Origin: AC-69 sp046728055
GTDB lineage: Bacteria; Actinomycetota; UBA4738; HRBIN12
Reading direction: 5' to 3'
Assembly (NCBI GenBank): GCA_046728055.1
Contig: JBKPDU010000138.1
Span: 1-5,023 of the forward strand
Length of the DNA: 5,023 nucleotides
The position numbers were made by a program, and so were the translations under genes. The notes beneath the pieces were generated by a model that saw only the letters and a list, made by a program, of their open reading frames with translations, did no database searches and was not told the DNA's origin. Shown piece by piece: positions 1 through 5,023 of this stretch. Positions within the stretch are counted from its first letter, which is position 1. The number at the start of each line of letters is the position of its first letter.

Positions 1-746
1 ACGCCGAACTTGTCCTTGAGCCAGCCGCACTGCTCGGCCTCGGGTACCGCGGAGAGAGGATCCCAGTAACGGTCGATCTCGGCTTGGTCCTTGCAGTAGA
101 CCATGATCGAGATCGCTTCGTTGAAGTCGAAGTTGTGGTCCCGGGCGCTGTCCATGGCGGCCAACTGATAGCCGCCCACGGTGAAGGCGCCATGCTTCAC
201 CGTGCCTTCCTTGTCCGGCTCCTCGTCCTTGGCGTAGCGGTCGATTTCGCCGACCTTCGAGTTGGAAAACACTGAGGCGTAGAACTTCATTGCCTCCTCC
301 GCCCTGCCGGCTTTATCGCCGACGTACAACAGGGTCGGGATGATTCGCTGAGTCACTTCCCGTTCGCCGGCCGCCATTACCTGCCACGAAAGCCCGTACT
401 TGTCGGTCGTCCATCCGTAGCGTTCGCTGAACGGGTAGCTGTCGAGCGGCATCAGGGCCTCTCCGCCCTCGGAGAGCTTGTTCCAGATCTCGTCCACTTC
501 TCCCTTGGTGTTGCACGAAATCAAGAATGATATGGACGGGTTGAACTTAAACAGCGGGCCGGCGCTGATCGCCTGGAACTCCTGCCCGCACAGCACGAAC
601 GCCACGACGTCGGTGTCTCCGGACGGTGTGTTGGGCAATGTGGTCACCTTGGTGACCTTCGAATCGGGGAGGACCGAACAGTAGAACTCGGCGGCCTCGA
701 CCGCTTCCTTGTCGTACCAGAGGTGTGGCGTGACTTTCTGAACCAT
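1..746 (-). CDS. PhnB-like VOC family protein, tandem two-domain, C-terminus cut by window edge
   Basis: The minus strand reads open for 248 codons from ATG at 746 to the window edge, so the C-terminus is missing. Two VOC domains of the '3-demethylubiquinone-9 3-methyltransferase-like' type (PF06983, judged by eye) follow one another: residues about 1-125 and 134-248. Hallmarks in domain 1 are EFYCSVLPDSK (20-30), GPLFKFNPSISFLISC (63-78) and YPFSERYGWTTDKYGLSWQ (104-122). Domain 2 has KFYASVFSNSK (154-164), FNEAISIMVYC (208-218) and QCGWLKDKFG (239-248). Family members adopt the glyoxalase/bleomycin-resistance fold and are probably cytosolic. The methyltransferase name is a historical annotation and no catalytic activity can be inferred. 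By comparison with two-domain relatives only a few tens of residues are likely missing. The start is fixed by an excellent Shine-Dalgarno. The segment around 481-540 is clearly poorer in G+C than recN. Confidence 0.9.
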   Translation of the reverse strand, partial: MVQKVTPHLWYDKEAVEAAEFYCSVLPDSKVTKVTTLPNTPSGDTDVVAFVLCGQEFQAISAGPLFKFNPSISFLISCNTKGEVDEIWNKLSEGGEALMPLDSYPFSERYGWTTDKYGLSWQVMAAGEREVTQRIIPTLLYVGDKAGRAEEAMKFYASVFSNSKVGEIDRYAKDEEPDKEGTVKHGAFTVGGYQLAAMDSARDHNFDFNEAISIMVYCKDQAEIDRYWDPLSAVPEAEQCGWLKDKFG

Positions 747-762
747 ATGCCTCTCCTCCTTT
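747..762 (-). promoter_or_regulatory. Strong ribosome binding site of the VOC gene
   Basis: On the minus strand, AAAGGAGGAGAG spans 762 to 751, with AGGAGG at 760-755 lying 8 nt upstream of the ATG at 746. It is a near-perfect anti-Shine-Dalgarno match at ideal spacing and decides the start of the VOC gene. No convincing -35/-10 pair was seen upstream of it. Confidence 0.85.
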
Positions 763-837
763 GGCTATCGAATGGTTGGACGGGTCGGGTCGCGGAAACT
801 CATCGCTCTAGGTCGGATTCGGCTGATCGTTCCGAGG

Positions 838-1021
838 CTACACGGTTTTGATCCACATGGGTTTGGAGGCTCCGGATTCCGCTCCCCAAACCTCCCCCGC
901 CTTCCCAGGATCTGGTGGACGGTGCCATGAGGTGAGGGCAGCAGCAGGTGCGAATACTCTCGGTGGTCGGATCGAAACGGACCATGGCGTTGGCGCCGAA
1001 GTCGCTGATCCAGACGATGCG
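838..1021 (-). pseudogene. Remnant of the C-terminus of a Vgb/streptogramin lyase-like beta-propeller protein, with two frameshifts
   Basis: Three minus-strand frames must be stitched to read a protein. Frame one (about 1021-957) gives RIVWISDFGANAMVRFDPTTE. Frame two (about 959-894) gives EYSHLLLPSPHGTVHQILGR and then RG. Frame three (about 897-841) gives GEVWGAESGASKPMWIKTV, followed by TAG at 840-838. Together these match, from memory, the typical ending of virginiamycin B lyase-like proteins: VW.SDFGANA..RFDP, then LPSP.G.VRQILGR.GEVWGAESG, then a short basic tail. The second frame break falls at a run of five G (minus strand, about 900-896). Only about 60 residues remain of a protein normally around 300 residues long. 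Upstream of about 1021 the similarity ends, and recN begins at 1108 on the other strand. It is most likely a dead gene relic. Sequencing error could explain the frame breaks but not the missing 5' part. The family assignment is fairly secure; any former substrate is unknown. Confidence 0.8.
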
Positions 1022-1095
1022 GGAAGCAAGCGCCGCACGTGTGGGCCGAGTGCGCAAGAAGCTTGGCCTCCCGCTGGGATGTCGGCGGGACCGGG

Positions 1096-1107
1096 TAGCA
1101 TCGCCGG
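1096..1107 (+). promoter_or_regulatory. Possible -10 element for a leaderless recN transcript
   Basis: TAGCAT at 1096-1101 fits the TANNNT -10 consensus. It ends 6 nt before the GTG at 1108, the spacing expected if transcription starts on the start codon itself. No Shine-Dalgarno is visible upstream of the GTG, which agrees with leaderless translation, common in actinobacteria. No clear -35 box is present and no LexA-type box was seen. This is an inference from one short match. Confidence 0.35.
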
Positions 1108-2760
1108 GTGCTCCGGGAGCTTCACATCGCCGGGCTCGGGGTCATCGAGGACCTGGACCTGGAGTTCGACCCCGGGCTGAACGTGCTGACCGGCGAGACC
1201 GGGGCGGGGAAGACCATGATCACCGTGGGGCTCGCGCTGGCCCTGGGGCAGAGGGGGTCGGCAACCATGGTCCGCCCGGGGGTCGGGGCGGCCCGGGTGC
1301 AGGCCAGGTTCGACGCCACGGCGACGGGGGATCCCGGTGGGTGGGCCGAGGACGGTGAGTTGCTGCTGGCCCGGACGGTGGGGGCCGACGGGAAGAGCGC
1401 GGCGCGGATCGGCGGGCAGCTCGCGCCGATATCGGCCCTGATCGAGCTGGCCTCCCACCTGGTCGAGATGCACGGGCAGCATCAGGGTCTGAAGTTCCTG
1501 TCGGCGGCCGCCCAGACCGAGTTCCTGGATCGATTCGCGGGGGCCGAGCAGGTGGCGCGGGTTCGGTCCTTCCGCGACCTTCGCGGCCGGCTCCAGGCGA
1601 CCCGGGCCCGCCTGGAGGAGCTCACCGCGCTCTCCCGAGAGCGTGAGCGCGATATGGACCTCCTCGCCTATCAGATCCGTGAGATCGAGTCGGCCGGCGT
1701 CCGCCCGGGGGAGCTCGCGGGCCTCGAGGCCGAGGAGGCGCGCCTGGCCCACGCCGAGCGGCTCCTCGGATATGCCGCTTCGGCCGAAGACGTCCTGTCG
1801 GCCGAGGGAACGGGAGTCGACTCCGTCCTCAGGGTGGCCGCCGCGCTTCGGGAGGCGTCGTCCTTGGACCCGGAGGCCGAGGACCTGGCGAATCGGTCCG
1901 CCGCCCTGGCGGAGGAGGCCAGGGACCTGACCCGGGACCTGAGGGGTTACCGGGAGGGCCTTGTCCTCGACCCTGCCCGCCTGGAGGAGATCCGGGAACG
2001 GGTTCCGGCGCTCAAGGCCCTCGAGCGGAAGTACGGCGAGGGGGAGGAGGGAATCCTGGCCTACCTGGTGGAGGCGAGGGCTCGGTTCGCCTCGCTGGCG
2101 TGCGCCGATGACGAACGGATCGGGCTCGAGGCGACGGTCGAGGAACTGGCAGCGGCATCGGCGCAGGCCGCCGCCGGGCTCACCCGGGTCCGGGCCGAGA
2201 CCGGGCCGAGGCTTTCTGCCGCGATCGAGGCGGAATTGCGCGAGCAGGGCATGGAGGGGGGCATGGTGGACGTTGAGCGCCGGCCCCTGGCCGAGCCTGG
2301 CCCGACCGGGGCCGAGCGGGTCGAGTTGCTGTTCTCCGGCGGGCCGGGGCAGGCCCCGCTCCCGCTCTCCAAGGTGGCCTCGGGCGGGGAGCTCTCACGG
2401 ACGATGCTCGCCTGCCGCAGCGTCATGGTGGACCTCGACGACGTGCCCACTCTGGTCTTCGACGAAGTGGACGCGGGGATCGGGGGAAGGGCCGCGGTGG
2501 CGGTGGGAAAGCGGTTGGCCGCCTTGGCCGGGAGCCGGCAGGTGCTGGTGGTCACGCACCTCCCGCAGATCGCCTCCTTCGCCGACCGGCACATTCGCGT
2601 GGAGAAAGCAGGTGGCCTGGCCACGGCCACCGTGCTGGAGGGGTCCGAGCGAGTGGCCGAGCTGTCACGGATGCTCTCCGGGCTGCCCAAGAGCGAGGCC
2701 GCGGCGGTCCACGCGGAGGAGCTGTTGGCCAAGGCAAGCAAGGTCAAGGCCGGACGCTGA
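1108..2760 (+). CDS. recN: DNA repair protein RecN
   Basis: The gene encodes a 550-residue SMC-like ATPase that acts in the cytoplasm in recombinational repair of double-strand breaks, holding DNA ends and working with RecA. The length is normal for the family (E. coli RecN is 553). The N-terminus MLRELHIAGLGVIED is typical, with Walker A GETGAGKT at 29-36. A central coiled-coil region spans roughly 150-385 and contains the conserved LERKYG at 305-310. The C-terminal ATPase half has the ABC signature ASGGELSR (424-431), Walker B LVFDEVDAGIGG (449-460, with D452 and E453) and the H-loop VTHLPQIASFADRH (482-495). All key residues are present, so the protein should be active. The GTG start is forced: an in-frame TAG lies at 1096-1098 and there is no other plausible start between. 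Actinobacterial recN often follows an NAD kinase gene; here an opposing pseudogene lies upstream instead. No strong terminator is seen after the stop. Confidence 0.97.
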   Translation: MLRELHIAGLGVIEDLDLEFDPGLNVLTGETGAGKTMITVGLALALGQRGSATMVRPGVGAARVQARFDATATGDPGGWAEDGELLLARTVGADGKSAARIGGQLAPISALIELASHLVEMHGQHQGLKFLSAAAQTEFLDRFAGAEQVARVRSFRDLRGRLQATRARLEELTALSRERERDMDLLAYQIREIESAGVRPGELAGLEAEEARLAHAERLLGYAASAEDVLSAEGTGVDSVLRVAAALREASSLDPEAEDLANRSAALAEEARDLTRDLRGYREGLVLDPARLEEIRERVPALKALERKYGEGEEGILAYLVEARARFASLACADDERIGLEATVEELAAASAQAAAGLTRVRAETGPRLSAAIEAELREQGMEGGMVDVERRPLAEPGPTGAERVELLFSGGPGQAPLPLSKVASGGELSRTMLACRSVMVDLDDVPTLVFDEVDAGIGGRAAVAVGKRLAALAGSRQVLVVTHLPQIASFADRHIRVEKAGGLATATVLEGSERVAELSRMLSGLPKSEAAAVHAEELLAKASKVKAGR

Positions 2761-3055
2761 CCGGCGGAGCGGCCTGACGGGGTACGCCACATATCCTGTC
2801 ACGCCGCGTCCCTCTAGTACTCATGGGTCAAGCTCTCGCCTAGCAAGGCTTGGAACGGGACCGTAGCGGCGAGCATCCGTGGATGCATCAAGCGCTCCGC
2901 GGCCGGTTCCGAAACCCTGGGAGACATGTCTTTCAAAGACACTTGCGGGAGCGGCGATTCCGTCTGGCTCGTCGCGGGTCTCGTCTCCGTCGTCGAGAGT
3001 GTCATCCCTGGCATCCGCTGGACCGGCAAGATCACATGCGACGGAATCGAAATGC
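2761..3055 (+). other. Gap after recN with a possible broken 5' coding segment
   Basis: No complete gene could be supported here. From ATG at 2926 to about 3055 one frame has strongly G/C-rich third positions (about 34 of 43 codons by hand count) and reads MSFKDTCGSGDS followed by WLVAGLVSVVESVIPGIRW, including a hydrophobic stretch. At about 3050 this signal stops, and it resumes one frame over as the downstream membrane gene. This suggests either a frameshifted 5' end of that gene or a separate remnant. The ATG has only a GGGAG very close upstream (2919-2923), a weak ribosome site. The part 2761-2925 shows only a short inverted repeat at 2873-2886 and no convincing promoter or terminator. 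Confidence 0.4.
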
Positions 3056-3391
3056 GTGCTCGATCTGCTAGCCGGGGTGGGTTGGTGGCTCCTTCCGGCG
3101 GGACTTGTGACAGCAATCGTCAGTCTCATCCTCGGTGCCCGCCGGAAAGGGCGCGCAATCGCGATGATCCCAACGTCGCTCGTGCTCGCATTCCTCACGT
3201 TTGTCGTGCTCGCGGTGGGCGGGACCGGGTTGCTACAACTGACGCGCGCCGTGATGGCGCTGTTCTGCGTTTTGACCTGCCCGCCCGAGTCGCCGCTCAG
3301 CTCGGAGGCCTCGGCCACGGTCCGGGTCCATCTGACACGCCGCCGGCGGCACCTCGCGGCGGTGCTGTGCGACGATGAGGTGAACGACTGA
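3056..3391 (+). CDS. Small hypothetical multi-pass membrane protein
   Basis: Not recognised. Read from GTG at 3056 the product has 111 residues. Two strong hydrophobic helices are visible, about residues 4-27 (starting LLAGVGWW) and 38-60 (starting IPTSLVLAF), joined by a basic loop ARRKGR (28-33). That loop implies a cytoplasmic position between the helices. A weaker hydrophobic stretch at about 65-75 contains C71 and C75. The tail is polar, with RRRR at 95-98 and DDE near the end. The start is uncertain: the GTG lacks a clear Shine-Dalgarno. The frame stays open to a GTG at 2879, but the extra part has poor third-position bias and a Ser/Pro/Arg-rich shadow-like composition. A frameshift joining it to the ATG at 2926 is also possible. 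The TGA overlaps the ATG of the next gene by one base (TGATG), so the two are probably translationally coupled and act together. Confidence 0.55.
   Translation: MLDLLAGVGWWLLPAGLVTAIVSLILGARRKGRAIAMIPTSLVLAFLTFVVLAVGGTGLLQLTRAVMALFCVLTCPPESPLSSEASATVRVHLTRRRRHLAAVLCDDEVND
3377..3390 (+). promoter_or_regulatory. Ribosome binding site of the Ig-like membrane protein, inside the upstream gene
   Basis: GAGGTGA at 3377-3383 is a seven-base match to the anti-Shine-Dalgarno and sits 7 nt before the ATG at 3391. It lies within the last codons of the upstream gene. It fixes the start of the downstream gene and allows re-initiation across the TGATG overlap. Confidence 0.75.
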
Positions 3392-4479
3392 TGCGGACAC
3401 GATCGGAAAACCAGCTGCATCGCCTCCGCGAGGCATCGGTGCCGCTCGAACGCGTGCGCGACAGAGCGCAGCAGCCGCCGCGCCCGGGGTCGCCGCTGCC
3501 ATCGACGAAGGAACGCGTCATCGCTGGGGTGGTCGCGGTCGCTGTCTTCGTCGGGGTGGCCGCGTTCGGCTGGCGGGCCTTCTCCACCGCCGGCGACCAG
3601 ACCGCCTCGCTCGCCGTGCCGCCCGCGCTGCCGGCGTCGCCCGTCTCACTGTGGCTGAGTGCGGAGCGGGTCGCACCCGGCCCGGTCGAGCTCGTCGCTG
3701 TGCTCGTCAACCACGACGGCGTCGACGCGATGTTCGGGGTCCTGGCGAACGTCGATCGATGGGACGGTCGCGAGTGGGTCGCGTACGGCGACCTCGTGAT
3801 GTGCATGGATCACTGGCACTGCACCGCGCGCGTCCAGCCGCCCCAGGAAGTCATCAGCGTGCCGAGCATCGGCCTAAGCGCCGAACCCGAAAGGCCGGGC
3901 CCGGTGGAGCGGTTCACGATCGACGGGCTCGATGTCGGGTGGTACCGGATCTCGCAGCAGGCGAACGAAGGCATCGTCGCCGCCGCGATCTTCGAGATCG
4001 CCGAGAATGCATCCGTCCCCGCACCGCTCGTTCCCGTCGACGCTCCGGCGATCTCGGTCACTCCCGCCCTGGTGTCGCGCGATGGCGGCGAGGTCGACCT
4101 CTATCCGCTGATCCCCGCTCCGACGGGAGCCCAGTCCCGCGAGGACGTGTTAGAGGCGATACGAGACCTTTCCGAGGTCGCCCTGATCGAGCGGTGGGAC
4201 GGCTCGTCGTGGCAGGCGGCCGAGGATGTCCGGCTCCGCGAAGCAGGTGACGACCTGGCGCGCTCGGCTGACCTACCACCGCTTCGAGAGGGCGAGTATC
4301 GGCTCGTCCGCGAGGGACCAGACGGGCCGCACATCGGCCATTTCTGGGTCGACCAGATGACCCAAAAGTTCACCGCCGCATTTGGACGTTCACTCACGGA
4401 GGGCCGTCGGCATGGACGCGAGCGTGCACCAGGACCACGCGGCGAACCCCACTCGCCAGGCGCGCCGACAATGACCTGA
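3391..4479 (+). CDS. Hypothetical single-pass membrane protein with two Ig-like-looking RWDGxxW segments
   Basis: Not recognised as a named family; 362 residues. A basic cytoplasmic N-terminus (1-42, Arg- and Pro-rich) precedes one transmembrane helix at about 43-61 (VIAGVVAVAVFVGVAAFGW). The rest should lie outside the membrane. Two beta-rich segments follow, about 82-197 and 213-335. Each has an RWDGxxW motif (R123-W129 and R268-W274) and then a GxYR strand (183-186 and 301-304), which suggests an internal duplication. The pattern resembles bacterial Ig-like domains in which an 'RWDGxxW' strand precedes a 'GxYR' strand, but I cannot assign a Pfam family. The first segment has a Cys/His cluster, C138, H141, H143 and C144, absent from the second. 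The tail after about residue 340 is Gly/Pro/Arg-rich with weaker codon bias and may be unstructured or degraded. The ATG is supported by GAGGTGA 7 nt upstream and coupled to the small membrane gene. The arrangement (short cytoplasmic part, one helix, exported domain) recalls actinobacterial proteins encoded near ECF sigma factors, but no sigma gene is visible. Confidence 0.75.
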   Translation: MRTRSENQLHRLREASVPLERVRDRAQQPPRPGSPLPSTKERVIAGVVAVAVFVGVAAFGWRAFSTAGDQTASLAVPPALPASPVSLWLSAERVAPGPVELVAVLVNHDGVDAMFGVLANVDRWDGREWVAYGDLVMCMDHWHCTARVQPPQEVISVPSIGLSAEPERPGPVERFTIDGLDVGWYRISQQANEGIVAAAIFEIAENASVPAPLVPVDAPAISVTPALVSRDGGEVDLYPLIPAPTGAQSREDVLEAIRDLSEVALIERWDGSSWQAAEDVRLREAGDDLARSADLPPLREGEYRLVREGPDGPHIGHFWVDQMTQKFTAAFGRSLTEGRRHGRERAPGPRGEPHSPGAPTMT

Positions 4480-4674
4480 AACTGAGTTCTCGGCGAACTT
4501 CGAGCGAGGACTCTCGACGATCGCTGCCGCCAGCCGTCTGGTCGTCTCGGCAAAGGTTGAAGCCGAGACATACGGGGGGGCCGAAGACTGAGGTCGCGCA
4601 TGCTTTACGATGCCTTCGCCCATGAGCCGCCGGATGGGAGACTCGATCGACTCGTGGTGTAGTCAGGGCTGACC
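4480..4674 (+). other. Intergenic stretch with a startless coding-like fragment
   Basis: Between in-frame stops at 4472-4474 and 4589-4591 one plus frame reads 38 codons, about 26 of them G/C-ending. It contains ANFERGLSTIAAASRLVVSA and ends AETYGGAED. There is no ATG, GTG or TTG in it, so it cannot be an independent gene of the usual kind. It looks like the last residues of a lost gene but matches no family I know. A run of seven G lies at 4574-4580. The remainder, 4592-4674, shows no clear gene, promoter or terminator beyond the ribosome site just before 4675. Confidence 0.3.
4665..4674 (+). promoter_or_regulatory. Likely ribosome binding site of the PIN-like gene
   Basis: AGGG at 4665-4668 lies 6 nt before the ATG at 4675. 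It is short but well spaced, and favours this ATG over the in-frame ATG at 4699, which lacks such a site. Confidence 0.4.
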
Positions 4675-5023
4675 ATGAACCAAGAGAGCGTCCCCGGAAT
4701 GCAAGTCACCGTCGACACGAGGGTGCTCCTGGAGTATTGGAAGGACCAGGCGAAGAGAGCCCTCGTGGAGCGATTGCTGGTGCTCGCCGAAAGGAAGCAG
4801 ATCGACCTCGCCATCACGGCACGGGTCCGGGAAGACATCCCGCTCGAGCCTTTGACGAGCAAGGACAACGCCCTTGCTGAGAAGTGTCACCGGGATAGCT
4901 GGCGATGGTCAGGTTGGTCGGTACTTAGGAACGCCTGGCCGAGTTGGCTCCATGATGCGGCCGACTCAGGCTCGCAAGCCCGATGGCTATCTTCTCGGCT
5001 CGTAGCGCATCGCCACCGCCCCC
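4675..5023 (+). CDS. PIN-like domain protein, N-terminal part, incomplete at window edge and possibly frameshifted
   Basis: The frame is open for 116 codons to the window end. The N-terminus resembles PIN-fold nucleases: QVTVDTRVLLEYWKDQ (10-25), a helix ALVERLLVLAERKQ (29-42), then IDLAITARVREDIPLEPL (43-60). In PIN proteins the first acidic residue in 'DTN' binds the metal. Here D14 is kept, but the usual Asn is replaced by R16. The remaining acidic residues cannot be judged. After about residue 70 the text turns Trp/Ser/His-rich and unlike a PIN domain, whereas another frame from about 4887 gives VTGIAG, closer to the expected continuation. A frameshift near 4885 is therefore possible. No recognisable antitoxin gene lies just upstream, so a toxin-antitoxin role is not supported. 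The alternative start at 4699 would remove eight residues without affecting the domain. The product would be a small cytosolic protein. It could be an intact divergent PIN-like protein or a pseudogene. Confidence 0.55.
   Translation, partial: MNQESVPGMQVTVDTRVLLEYWKDQAKRALVERLLVLAERKQIDLAITARVREDIPLEPLTSKDNALAEKCHRDSWRWSGWSVLRNAWPSWLHDAADSGSQARWLSSRLVAHRHRP

Noticed and set aside
838..1752. 304-codon open frame on the minus strand across the start of recN
   Set aside because: Most of it is antisense to recN, with Pro/Gly/Arg-rich shadow composition. Only its last about 19 codons are meaningful, as the final piece of the Vgb-like relic.
2749..2765. GCCGG / CCGGC hairpin over the recN stop codon
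   Set aside because: Only five base pairs with a 7-nt loop and no T-rich tract after it; not enough to call a terminator.
1961..2866. 301-codon plus-strand open frame inside recN
   Set aside because: Ser/Arg/Pro/Trp-rich composition typical of an off-frame reading of high-GC coding DNA; recN in the other frame has every expected motif.
2821..3420. 199-codon minus-strand open frame opposite the small membrane gene
   Set aside because: Composition looks like a shadow, there is no ribosome site or recognisable motif, and the plus strand gives clear hydrophobic helices and a coupled start.
4485..4497. GTTC-N5-GAAC inverted repeat resembling a LexA box
   Set aside because: The half-sites are in the reverse order of the actinobacterial/Bacillus SOS box (GAAC-N4-GTTC) and it is far from recN.
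4622..4672. 16-codon open frame ending 2 nt before the PIN-like ATG, considered as a tiny antitoxin or leader peptide
   Set aside because: Too short, no ribosome site, and no similarity to any known antitoxin.
4605..4868. 87-codon minus-strand open frame opposite the PIN-like gene
   Set aside because: Ser-rich shadow of the plus-strand frame, which carries the VDTRVLLEYW motif; no ribosome site seen.

Overview
The window looks like chromosomal DNA from a high-GC bacterium, most likely an actinobacterial lineage. This is an inference. It rests on the G/C-rich third codon positions, a GTG-started recN with a possible leaderless promoter, and protein families common in that phylum. Nothing here fixes a genus.

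Layout from left to right. (1) Positions 1-746, minus strand: a two-domain PhnB-like VOC (glyoxalase/bleomycin-resistance fold) protein with a strong Shine-Dalgarno. Its 3' end runs off the left edge. (2) About 838-1021, minus strand: a broken remnant of the C-terminus of a virginiamycin B lyase (Vgb)/streptogramin lyase-like beta-propeller protein. It is readable only by passing through all three minus-strand frames. (3) 1108-2760, plus strand: an intact recN (DNA repair ATPase) with Walker A, ABC signature, Walker B and H-loop all present. (4) 2761-3055: a gap without a convincing intact gene, although 2926-3055 carries a coding-like stretch in another frame. (5) 3056-4479, plus strand: a coupled pair of unrecognised membrane proteins. 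The first is a small multi-helix protein. The second is a single-pass protein with two Ig-like-looking extracellular segments that share an RWDGxxW motif. They overlap by one base (TGATG). (6) 4480-4674: a short stretch holding a stop-to-stop coding-like fragment with no start codon. (7) 4675 to the right edge, plus strand: the N-terminus of a PIN-like protein, possibly degraded after about residue 70.

The genes do not form one pathway. recN is the only firmly assigned housekeeping gene, and it lacks, on the sequence visible here, the partners it often has in actinobacteria (NAD kinase upstream, for example). Gene remnants and possible frameshifts on both sides of recN suggest a rearranged, decaying neighbourhood. 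The best candidate for something undescribed is the coupled membrane-protein pair at 3056-4479. No defence system, CRISPR array, rRNA, tRNA or intact mobile element was seen.
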